Both the position numbers and the translations under genes were made by a program. The notes under the pieces were generated by a model. The model was given only the letters and a program-made list of their open reading frames with translations, did no database searches and was not told the origin of the DNA. DNA of 64,000 nucleotides, from positions 124,001 to 188,000 of the forward strand of contig VLTN01000029.1 in the NCBI GenBank assembly GCA_008330645.1, in the 5' to 3' direction. Source of the stretch: Cafeteria roenbergensis (taxonomy: Eukaryota > Sar > Bigyra > Bicosoecida > Cafeteriaceae). This document shows, piece by piece, positions 24,701 through 35,100 of the stretch (positions within the stretch are counted from its first letter, which is position 1; every line of letters begins with the position of its first letter).

Positions 24701-27700
24701 CGAGCTCACGAAGCCGCGCGCCTCGGCGGCGGGCAGCGGCTCGTGCTGGACCGACCACTCGAACCGGAACGTGGGCGCGTCCGCCTCCAGCTCGGCCGCG
24801 CTGCCTTGGACGGAGGGGTGCGTCCCGTTGCTGCCCACGAGCGCCACGGGGGCGAACACTCCGGTGTCGGCTGAGGCGACCACGACTGCGCTCGCGACCC
24901 TCGCCGCCGCGCTGGGCCGGTCGTTGCACCGGAGGGCAACGGTGACGTTGGCGCTCGACGCCACGCACGGCTCTGCCACTGTGAACCGGAGATCGTAGTC
25001 CCCAGCGAGAGACGCCCCCAGGCTGGCCGCGTCGAAGGGCCGCAGGGCGTCGTAAGCGGGCATGCCCACCACCAGCGAGGCGGCGGCGGCGTGGCCCAGT
25101 GCCGGGGCGGACGGGCCGGCGGGCTGCGTCAGCAGGGCGGCTCCGGCCGCGGCGCCGGACGGCACGCTGTCGACAGACCAGGTCCACGTCTGGTTGGGGT
25201 GAAGGTACTGGGAGCCGCCGGTGAGAGACGCCTGCATCGCGCACTGGCCTGGCGCCGAGGCCGAGGCGTTGACGGCGCAAGCGGCCGCCTCCAGGTCTTC
25301 CCCGCCCACGCCCGACAGGCCCGTTGCCGCGGCCTGCGCGTCGAACGCGGCCCGCGAGGTGCCGAACCGGCTCCCCGGCCGGGCGTTCCACACGAGGGAC
25401 ACGGGCGAGGCGGCCGCCGTGGCGAAGGGCGACGTGGGGCACAGGGCCTCCACGACGACGGCGGTGGTGTCGCTCGCGCAGCCGTCAGATACTGCCAGCT
25501 GCACGGTGTACAGCACCGAGGCGGCGCCGCCCCCCGTGTCCGCTGCGGCGGTAATTTGCTGCGCGGGCGGCGTGAACAGCACGGCCTCGCCCCTCCCGAA
25601 GCCCGCCAGCGGAGTTGTGTAGTCGGGCCCGCCCCCCGCCCCAAACGTCTTCGCGAAGCCGGCGGCGGGGCTTGACACGCCCGTGAGCGTCCACTGATAA
25701 GAGCTGATGTCCGAGAGACCGTCCGGGTCGTGCGAGTAGGTGCCATCCAGGGCAACGGACGGGAAAGAGCCGTTGCCCAGACCGCTCGCCGTGGCGTTGA
25801 ACCGAACTGTCTGTCTGTGACCGTTCACGCCCGCCCGCGGAGCTCCGTTGCAGCTGACTGTGACTGTGACGACGTCCGACGAGGAGGAGCACCAGTCGGA
25901 CACCGTCAGCCGCAGGCTGTACTGTCCGTTGACGTCGGGCGTGAAGCTGGCGGTGCTTGCAAAGGCGCGCGCTCCAAAAGGCTCTGCCGGCGCGAGGGCG
26001 GCGAGCGACGACCCCGCCGGGGCCGCGAGCAGCTCCCAGCTGTAGCGGAGGCGGGAGGCGTCCTCAGGGTCTGGGTCGGTTGAGGCGGAGCCGTCCACAG
26101 CGACCGGCACGAAGGCGTTGCGGGGGCCCCGCAGCACCCGCTGGTGGCCCCCCGCGTTTGCCACGGGCGGCGCGTTGCAACGGACACTGACCACCATCGG
26201 CACGGCCCGCGAGGAGCAGTTGTCCGCCGCGCGCAGCGACACGGCGTAGTCGCCCACCGAGTCGACCACGAGCCGCGCGCCGGACAGCAGACGCCGGCCC
26301 GACACGGCCGCGACGGACCTCGCCCCGGCTTTGCAGGCGTCGCTCATGACAGAGCCCGCGCAGGGGGCCTCCCCCCAGGACCCGACCTCGCCAGCCGCGG
26401 CGGCGCTGCCCGCTCGGGGCACCGTCAGCAGCGACCACTCCACGCTCACCCCCGCGCCGGCGCTGGCGCCAGCGCCGTCGTCGGCGAGGGTTCCGTTGAG
26501 AAGCGCCGAGGGCGGCTCTGCCGGGGCGTTCACGACCAGGTCGGCCGGGCCCACGGCTGTGCGCGCCGCTGCAGAAGCGGCCTCGCGGAGGCGCGTCGCG
26601 TTGGCAAAGTGGGCCAGGGCAGAGCCAACGCGTAGCACCACCACGGGCGCCTGCTCCACCGCCCCGGCGCCACCGGAAGCCGAAGGAACAGTGGTGAAAC
26701 CGCCGAGGAGCTCTGCCGAAGGAGCGACGCGGGGAATCGGCGGGGAGGCGCAGGAGGCGGTAACCGTGACGTCATCGGTGGCGACGGCACAGCCGTCCGA
26801 GACGGTGACTCGCAGGCGATAGACCCCCTCCACGTCCGGCACCAGCGCCGCGGACGAGCCATACACCACCGGGCGCCCCGCCACGGCGCGTGGGAGCGCA
26901 AAACGGCCGCGAGACCGCCGGTGCGGCGGTGCGCCGTCCACTGCCGAGGCGAGCAGGGCGGCCGGCAGCGCCGAGCCCACGGGCGCGTCCACCAGCTCCC
27001 AGAAGAACGAGCTGCCGTTGGACGCGAGTTCCGGGAACGCCGTCCCGTTTGCTCGCAGCAGCACTGCCGAGAAGGCCGATCCTGCCACTGCCTCTGCCAG
27101 CGACCGGTTGGGGCCGGCAGAGCTGCTCGACCAGGCGGCCAGCAGGGCGGTAGAACCCGCCTCTGCCGCGCCAAGTTCGCCCAGGTCCACCGGTGCAGAG
27201 CCGGCTCTGCCGGCAGACACGACGTTGCGGTCGGGGCCGGCGTCCGCAGCGACGCCCGCCGGGCAAGCCGTGACCACGGTGCCTGCAACGGTGCGGGATC
27301 CGCAGCCGTCGGACACCGTGGCCTCGACCGAAAAGGACCCCGCTGTGTCCGGCAGCAGCAGCGCCAGCGGCGACTGACGCGCCTCGCGGTCGGACCTGGC
27401 CACCACGGCTGCGAGCGCTGCGCGGCCCTGCTCCGAGAGGTCGCGGCCGTTCGGGCTGCGAAGGCCGCTGCCGAGCGAAAGGCTGGCCGCCGAAACCGCA
27501 GATGACACATCCGCGGCCGACACGTCCGGCCTCAGAGGGACGATGGCAGAGCCTGCCGCCGACGTCGGAAGGGCAGAGCCAGTAGGCGCATCGGATACCT
27601 TCCATGAGATGTCGGCGAGCGCGGATGCCGCCAGCGGCGCCGCGGCGCGGGGCGCGGCCGCCGCCGATGCGTTGAGGAGGACGGGGAGGAAGCCCCCCGC

Positions 27701-28760
27701 CATCGCTGCGCAGAGAAGCGGCGCGGCGCACATCGGACGCAATGCACGCGCGTGGCTGATGGGGGGCTGTGGCGCCTGGGGCGCAGCGGAGGCAGCGTGA
27801 CCGGCTGCAACGGCGGCGGCAGCGCGGCAGTGGCGCGCAGAGACTCACCGTCAAATGGGGCGGCAACCTGGCCTGCCGGGTTGGCCGGCCAGCCGAGCAG
27901 GAGCGGAGTGCTGGTCTCCGGGGGACAGCGGACGTCGAGCGTCAGCGAGTCGCGAAACACGCTGCAGCCGTCGTCCGCCGTCAGCTCAACGCGATAGGTG
28001 CCTGGGCGCGACGGCAGAAACGACGCAAACAGCCCGGCCTCGCCGCCGCCGCTGGCGGCGCCAGAGGTGGCCAGGGCGCTGTCGCCCGTCAGGAGGCTCG
28101 GCGAGGTGCACACGCCCAGGGAGCCACCACCAGCGGCGCCGCCGGCCGGTCCGGGCGCGATGGGGGCTGCGCGGGCGCAGGGCGGGGGAAGCGGTGAGGG
28201 GGGTTGAGGGGGCGGCAGCGAATGGCAACAGCTTCAGGTGAATCACGACAGCGCCGGCAGCGACCGCTTGCGCTGCAAGCCGCAAGGGGCTGTCGCTTAG
28301 AAAGGGCGCGAGTGCGCGCTGGGGGAAGTGGGGGGGAAGGGGCAGTGCCGGCACGACACGCGAAGGGCTTCGCCCTCCTTTGTCTGGCCACAGCCGCTCG
28401 CTCACCTTGCAGGAAGATAGGCCAGGCGCGCTCGTCGGAGGAGTTGGCTAGCAGGCCAGAGGTGGCGTTGCGGATGCCGGCAATGGCGCGAAGGACGCGG
28501 CGCCCGGCCTCCGGAACGACGAAGGGCGACGAAAAGACGGTCAGGGGCAAAGTGCCGTCAGTGCTGTACAGGATAGTGGCGCCGGGAGAGGTGCTGGAGA
28601 GGGAAAACTGGGTACTGCCCGCAGTGTGGACTGCTCCCGCTGGTGAAAGCGTGGGCGCGGCCACGCCTGCGGCCAGGGCCAGCTGGGCGGGAGCCGCAGC
28701 AAACAGCGAGACCGCAACCCAGGCCGCGCAGGCAACCCGGCCGTGGCCCGGGGCAGTCAT
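9782..28760 (-). CDS. Giant PKD-repeat transmembrane adhesin (three exons)
   Basis: Exons on the minus strand: 28760-28406, 28166-27849 and 27705-9782. Introns (239 and 143 bp) are GT-AG, both phase 1, and the joined length (18,597 nt) is an exact multiple of three, giving ~6,198 residues. Order of parts: signal peptide; chitobiase C-terminal-like domain; about 30 PKD-like beta-sandwich repeats, most ending in SDGC with a second Cys ~13 residues later; a lectin-like insert; a Ser/Thr/Pro stalk; a SEA-like domain; one membrane helix (AAAVLACILLLLLVVGLVAA); and a ~230-residue Ser/Gly/Pro tail. N-glycosylation sequons (NAS, NGS, NVT) are abundant. The protein is probably a long cell-surface fibre for attachment, prey capture or mating. 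PKD repeats are known extracellular spacers and adhesion modules; the specific role is inference. The last exon, ~17.9 kb, has no intron. The 9-mer GGCTCTGCC is strongly enriched. Confidence 0.9.
10479..10562 (-). other. Transmembrane helix of the giant adhesin
   Basis: An uninterrupted hydrophobic run (VAAAVLACILLLLLVVGLVAAL) is followed by TGRCGS, a short basic stop-transfer signal. About 230 residues of low-complexity cytoplasmic tail follow, rich in Ser, Gly and Pro with scattered Arg. Confidence 0.9.
10640..11020 (-). other. SEA-like membrane-proximal domain
   Basis: A globular segment begins VVSFSVRLQGASASDLSS, has a GVDVSAVSLDGV strand, then APGRRLQASRAEVQVAVP and a final VSVTSTDLPSRPV. 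The strand-helix-strand pattern with an RR.L motif resembles membrane-proximal domains of protist and algal surface proteins. The SEA-like label is structural analogy only. Confidence 0.45.
11030..11375 (-). other. Ser/Thr/Pro mucin-like stalk of the giant adhesin
   Basis: About 110 residues made almost only of Ser, Thr, Pro, Ala and Gly (repeating TPSSTATPS and SASPTAPPT style) lie between the last PKD-like unit and the membrane-proximal domain. This composition is typical of O-glycosylated, extended stalks. Confidence 0.85.
24100..24648 (-). other. Lectin-like (DUF1554-type) domain inside the PKD array
   Basis: About 183 residues interrupt one PKD-like unit. They start HHVFVTSTGYDGNLGG, continue AGADDKCRRHARLAG, and end CSQPAHLLCVRA. 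The FVTs..YdGnlGG.aGAD..C pattern matches the DUF1554 family (C-type-lectin/endostatin-like fold) known from secreted Leptospira and algal proteins. Six cysteines and the tail LLCV fit a disulphide-held lectin fold. This is the only clear ligand-binding domain in the giant protein and sits about a fifth of the way from its N-terminus. Family assignment is by eye. Confidence 0.7.
28406..28760 (-). other. Exon 1 of the giant adhesin: signal peptide and chitobiase-C-like domain
   Basis: The exon starts at ATG 28760 (MTAPGHGR) with a hydrophobic core VACAAWVAVSLFAAAPAQLA, chosen over upstream open frame because it gives a clean signal peptide. It continues into PGATILYSTDGTLPLTVFSS, which fits the CHB_HEX_C family pattern (pGa.IyYTtDGs.Pt) found in chitobiases and many secreted proteins. 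It ends at donor CAAG|GTGAGC (28405). Splicing to the acceptor at 28166 keeps the frame (FLQ-A-PIAPGP). Confidence 0.75.
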
Positions 28761-29109
28761 GGCGAGGCGCTTGAAGGCGGAATCGAGGGGCAGCTTGCGG
28801 CTCTGAGCAACGGCCGCTCGCTGCGAGCGAGGCCTTGCGCCGCCGCTTGGACGGACGCCCGGAGCCGACGGAGCGACAGGCTTCGGGAAACGGTCTCCCG
28901 TGCACGGCACTGGCACTCTGGCGGGGCGCCTGGCTGCGTGCCTCGGGCGATTGGTGAATTGCGCGGCAGCCGAACAATCACGCGGCGCGGCGCCACTGCA
29001 GCGAATATTTGCCGTTCGCAGCAATATTGCGGCTGCTCGCTCTGCAAGCAACGACTCAGACCACGGCGCACCCTCAGCAGCTCAAGCGCGGCTCGTTTCC
29101 CCGGCAGCC
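28761..29109. promoter_or_regulatory. Bidirectional promoter between adhesin and ankyrin genes
   Basis: This 349-bp gap lies between two divergent ATGs (28760 minus, 29110 plus), so it must serve both genes unless starts are wrong. In otherwise GC-rich DNA it contains two AATATT boxes (29004-29009 and 29023-29028) 19 bp apart, plus a CCAAT-like ATTGG near 28950 and its inverse ACAATC near 28975. Which element acts on which gene cannot be told. Confidence 0.4.
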
Positions 29110-32100
29110 ATGGCCAACCTCACCCCAGATGCGCTCGCAGACGCCATTGCGGCCGGCCAGTTCGACAAGGTGCTGGCAGCAGTCGACGGCGGGCTCAGCA
29201 AGGACAGCTGCCTGGTGCGTTTGCCGAATGGCCGCTGTGGGGCAGGCTCTTGGGGCACCCCGCAGGCGGATTGGCCAGGGGTCAAGAATTGGCGTTTGCA
29301 TGCCGGAGCATGCGACGCAGGTGCGCGGGGGCACGCTCGGAGCGAACAGGCAGCCGCGCAGGTCGGGAGCGGCTTGACAACTGTGTATTGTTTTCGCTGT
29401 GATGTCTTGCCTGCAGAGCGGGCGCCCACTGCTTATTGAGGCAGCAGCTGCCGGAGGAACCGCCCTCGTGGAAGGGCTGCTGAACCGTGGCGCGGACGTG
29501 GCGACAGAGGCGCCAGTGAGCGCCAACAGCTGAGAGGTTGTTGACGGCTGCGTTGGAGAATACTCTGGGCGCCTGCGAAGCACCCTGGACTTGGCACTTG
29601 GGCATGTTTTCGCCATGGCATTGCTTTCTGCCATGCGTTCAGGTTGTGCTAGGCGTTGAGGCGGCCATGATGGCGACTGGCGTGGCTGTGCGTGATCGTT
29701 GCTGGGTGATGCGACTGCAGAAGGGCTGGACGGCGGTCATGGCGGCTGCACAGCACGGCCACGAGTCGACGGCGGCGCTGCTGCTGGATCGCGGCGCCGA
29801 CGTGGAGGCACGAAGCAAGGTGAGCGGCGCTGTTGATCCGTGTCCTCGTTGGCGAAGCGGCGGCGCGTTGTCCGCCACGGGCGGGGTGTGCTCGCATGGT
29901 TGGCGGTGGACGGGTGCGGGCAGTGGTCGGCCGGCAGCGTTGGTGGGGCGCTGCGGCTTGCGCGCAGTGTGCGAGGCGGCGTGTCCTCCGCGGGTGTGGG
30001 GTGGCGGTCGCGGAGGGGGTCATGGCGGCGGCACGGGGTGTCGTGGGGTCTGGTGGTGTGTCGGTCAGGGCCAGGGTCGGTGGCGGGTGCGGTTGCGCGT
30101 GGCCGGGGCCGGGCGCTGGGTGTGCAGGGCGTGGTGCGGCGTGCGAATGTGCGTTGCTGGCCGTCTGGCGGGGGCGAGGGTCACAGCAGTGGCCGATGGG
30201 CGGTGTGTGGGGTGCAGCTGCGGGGGCGATGGCTGGCGGCCGTGACGAGCTCTGGGGGGGTGTGGGCGCATGCGTGTTGTGTTTGATGGGTTGGGCATTG
30301 TGCTTGATGGCGGGGGTGGCTGTCTGTGGCACGGGTCGGTGTGTGGGTGGAGGGCATGCGGTGGTGTGGCGGCCGTGATGGCGACTGGCGTGGCTGCGCG
30401 TGGTCGTTGCTGGGTGATGCGACCGCAGAATGGCTGGACGGCGGTCATGCTGGCTGCAGAAAACGGCCACGAGTCGACGGCGGGGCTGCTGCTGGATCGC
30501 GGCGCCGACGTGGAGGCACGAAACAAGGTGAGCGGTGGTGTTGATCCGTAGCAGCGGAGGCGGAGCGGCGTCGCGGCGTCCGCCACGGGGTGGGTTGTGC
30601 GCGTACGGTTGGCGGTGGACGGGTGCGGGCAGTGATGGGCCGGCAGCATTGGTGGGGCGCCCTGCGGCTTGCGCGCAGTGTGCGAGGCGGCGTGTCCGCA
30701 TCGGGTGTGGGGTGGCGGTCGCGGAGGGGGTCATGGCGGCGGCACGGGGTGTCGTGGGGTCTGGTGGTGTGTCGGTCAGGGTCAGGGTCGGTGGGTGGCG
30801 CGGTTGTCGGGCCGGGGCCGGGCGCTGGGTGTGCAGGGCGTGCGCGGCGTGTGTGCGAATGTGCGTTGCTGGCCGTCTGGCGGGGGCGACGGTCGCAGCA
30901 GTGGCCGATGGCGGTGTGTGGGGTGCAGCTGCGGGGGCGATGGCTGGCGACCGTGACGAGCTCCGGGGGAGGAGGGGGGGGTGGGCGCATGCGTGTTGTG
31001 TTTGATGGGTTGGGCATTGTGCTTGATGGCCGGGGCGTGGGTGTGGCACGGGTCGGTGTGTGGGTGGAGGGCATGCGGTGGTGTGGCGGCCGTGATGGCG
31101 ACTGGCGTGGCTGCGCGTGGTCGTTGCTGGGTGATGCGACTGCAGAATGGCTGGACGGCGGTCATGCTGGCTGCACAGAACGGCCACGAGTCGACGGCGG
31201 GGCTGCTGCTGGATCGCGGCGCCGACGTGGAGGCACGAAACAAGGTGAGCGGTGGTGTTGATCCGTGGCAGCGGAGACGGAGCGGCGTCGCTGTGTCCGC
31301 CACGGGCGGGGTATGCGCGTGTGGTTGCCGGTGGACGGTTGCGGGCAGTGCTGGGCCGGCAGCGTTGGTGGGGCGCTGCGGCTTGCGCGCAGTGTGCGAG
31401 GCGGCGTGTCCGCAGCGGGTGTGGGGTGGCGGTCGCGGAGGGGGTCATGGCGGCGGCACGGGGTGTCGTGGGGTCTGGTGGTGTGTCGGTCAGGGCCAGG
31501 GTCGGTGGGTGGTGCGGTTGTCAGGCCGGGGCCGGGCGCTGGGTGTGCAGGGCGTGGTGCGGTGTGCGAATGTGCGTTGCTGGCCGTCTGGCGGGGGCGA
31601 CGGTCGCAGCAGTGGCCGATGGCGGTGTGTGGGGTGCAGCTGCGGGGGCGATGGCTGGCGGCCGTGACGAGCTCCGGGGGAGGGGGGTGGGTGGGCGCAT
31701 GCGTGTTGTGTTTGATGGGTTGGGCATTGTGCTTGATGGTTGGGGCGTGGGTGTGGCACGGGTCGGTGTGTGGGTGGAGGGCATGCGGTGGTGTGGCGGC
31801 CGTGATGGCGACTGGCGTGGCTGCGCGTGGTCGTTGCTGGGTGATGCGACTGCAGAATGGCTGGACGGCGGTCATGCTGGCTGCACGGCACGGCCACGAG
31901 TCGACGGCGGGGCTGCTGCTGGATCGCGGCGCCGACGTGGAGGCACGGGACAAGGTGAGCGGTGGTGTTGATCCGTGGCAGCGGAGGCGGAGCGGCGTCG
32001 CGGCGTCGCGGCGTCCGCCACGGGGTGGGGTTGTGCGCGTACGGTTGGTGGTGAACGGGTGCGGGCAGTGATCGGCCGGCGGCATTGGTGGGGCGCGGCG

Positions 32101-35100
32101 GCTTGCGCGCAGTGTGCGAGGCGGCGTGTCCTCCGCGGGTGTGGGGGTGGCGGTCGCGGAGGGGGTCATGGCGGCGGCACGGGGTGTCGTGGGGTCTGGT
32201 GGTGTGTCGGTCAGGGCCAGGGTCGGTGGGTGGTGCGGTTGTCGGGCCGGCAGCGGAGGTGGGTGTGCAGGGCGTGGTGCGGTGTGCGAATGTGCGTTGC
32301 TGGCCGTCTGGCGGGGGCGACGGTCGCAGCAGTGGCCGATGGCGGTGTGTGGGGTGCAGCTGCGGGGGCGATGGCTGGCGGCCGTGACGAGCTCTGGGGG
32401 AGGGGGGGGGGTGGGCGCATGCGTGTTGTGTTTGATGGGTTGGGCATTGTGCTTGATGGCCGGGGCGTGGGTGTGGCACGGGTCGGTGTGTGGGTGGAGG
32501 GCATGCGGTGGTGTGGCGGCCGTGATGGCGACTGGCGTGGCTGCGCGTGGTCGTTGCTGGGTGATGCGACCGCAGGATGGCTGGACGGCGGTCATGCTGG
32601 CTGCACGGCACGGCCACGAGTCGACGGCGGGGCTGCTGCTGGATCGCGGCGCCGACGTGGAGGCACGAAGCAAGGTGAGCGGTGGTGTTGATCCGTGTCC
32701 GCGGAGGCGGAGCGGCGTCGCGGCGTCCGCCACGGGGTGGGATGTGCGCGTACGGTTGGCGGTGAACGGGTGCGGGCAGTGATGGGCCGGCGGCATTGGG
32801 TGGGGCCCGGCGGCTTGCACGCAGTGTGCGAGGCGGCGTGTCCTCCGCGGGTGTGGGGTGGCGGTCGCGGAGGGGGTCATGGCGGCGGCACGGGGTGTCG
32901 TGGGGTCTGGTGGTGTGTCGGTCAGGGCCAGGATCGGTGGGTGGTGCGGTTGTCAGGCCGGGGCCGGGCGCTGGGTGTGCAGGGCGTGGTGCGGTGTGCG
33001 AATGTGCGTTGCTGGCCGTCTGGCGGAGGCGACGGTCACAGCAGTGGCCGATGGCGGTGTGTGGGGTGCAGCTGCGGGGGCGATGGCTGGCGGCCGTGAC
33101 GAGCTCCGGGGGAGGGGGGGGGGTGGGCGCATGCGTGTTGTGTTTGATGGGTTGGGCATTGTGCTTGATGGCCGGGGCATGGGTGTGGCACGGGTCGGTG
33201 TGTGGGTGGAGGGCATGCGGTGGTGTGGCGGCCGTGATGGCGACTGGCGTGGCTGTGCGTGGTCGTTGCTGGGTGATGCGACCGCAGGATGGCTGGACGG
33301 CGGTCATGGCGGCTGCATTCAACGGCCACGAGTCGACGGCGGGGCTGCTGCTGGATCGCGGCGCCGACGTGGAGGCACGAAGCAAGGTGAGCGGCGTTGT
33401 TGATCCGTGTCCGCGGAGGCGGAGCGGCGTCGCGGCGTCCGCCACGGGTGGGTTGTGTGCGTACGGTTGGTGGTGAACGGGTGCGTGCAGTGATGGGCCG
33501 GCGGCATTGGTGGGGCCCGGCGGCTTGCACGCAGTGTGCGAGGCGGCGTGTCCTCCGCGGGTGTGGGGTGGCGGTCGCGGAGGGGGTCATGGCGGCGGCA
33601 CGGGGTGTCGTGGGGTCTGGTGGTGTGTCGGTCAGGGCCAGGGTCGGTGGGTGGTGCGGTTGTCAGGCCGGGGCCGGGCGCTGGGTGTGCAGGGCGTGGT
33701 GCGGTGTGCGAATGTGCGTTGCTGGCCGTCTGGCGGGGGCGAGGGTCACAGCAGTGGCCGATGGCGGTGTGTGGGGTGCAGCTGCGGGGGCGATGGCTGG
33801 CGGCCGTGACGAGCTCCAGGAGGGGTGGGCGCATGCGTGTTGTGTTTGTTGGGTTGGGCATTGTGCTTGATGGCCGGGGCGTTGGTGTGGCACGGGTCGG
33901 TGTGTGGGTGGAGGGCATGCGGTGGTGTGGCGGCCGTGATGGCGACTGGCGTGGCTGCGCGTGGTCGTTGCTGGGTGATGCGACTGCAGGATGGCTGGAC
34001 GGCGGTCATGGCGGCTGCACAGAACGGCCACGAGTCGACGGCGGGGCTGCTGCTGGATCGCGGCGCCGACGTGGAGGCACGGGACAAGGTGAGCGGCGTT
34101 GTTGATCTGTGTCAGCGGAGGCGGAGGCGGAGCGGCGTCGCGGCGTCCGCCACGGGGTGGGTTGTGCGCGTACGGTTGGTGGTGAACGGGTGCGGGCAGT
34201 GATGGGCCGGCGGCATTGGTGGGGCCCGGCGGCTTGCACGCAGTGTGCGAGGCGGCGTGTCCGCAGCGGGTGTGGGGTGGCGGTCGCGGAGGGGGTCATG
34301 GCGGCGGCACGGGGTGTCGTGGGGTCTGGTGGTGTGTCGGTCAGGGCCAGGGTCGGTGGGTGGTGCGGTTGTCGGGCCGGGGCCGGGCGCTGGGTGTGCA
34401 GGGCGTGGTGCGGTGTGCGAATGTGCGTTGCTGGCCGTCTGGCGGGGGCGAGGGTCGCAGCAGTGGCCGATGGCGGTGTGTGGGGTGCAGCTGCGGGGGC
34501 GATGGCTGGCGGCCGTGACGAGCTCTGGGGGAGGGGGGGGGGTGGGCGCATGCGTGTTGTGTTTGATGGGTTGGGCATTGTGCTTGATGGCCGGGGCGTT
34601 GGTGTGGCACGGGGCGGTGTGTGGGTGGAGGGCATGCGGTGGTGTGGCGGCCGTGATGGCGACTGGCGTGGCTGCGCGTGGTCGTTGCTGGGTGATGCGA
34701 CTGCAGGATGGCTGGACGGCGGTCATGATGGCTGCACAGAACGGCCACGAGTCGACGGCGGGGCTGCTGCTGGATCGCGGCGCCGACGTGGAGGCACGGG
34801 ACAAGGTGAGCGGTGGTGTTGATCCGTGTCCGCGGAGGCGGAGCGGCGTCGCGGCGTCCGCCACGGGGTGGGTTGTGCGCGTACGGTTGGTGGTGAACGG
34901 GTGCGGGCAGTGATGGGCCGGCGGCATTGGTGGGGCCCGGCGGCTTGCACGCAGTGTGCGAGGCGGCGTGTCCTCCGCGGGTGTGGGGTGGCGGTCGCGG
35001 AGGGGGTCATGGCGGCGGCACGGGGTGTCGTGGGGTCTGGTGGTGTGTCGGTCAGGGCCAGGGTCGGTGGGTGGTGCGGTTGTCAGGCCGGCCGGGCGCT

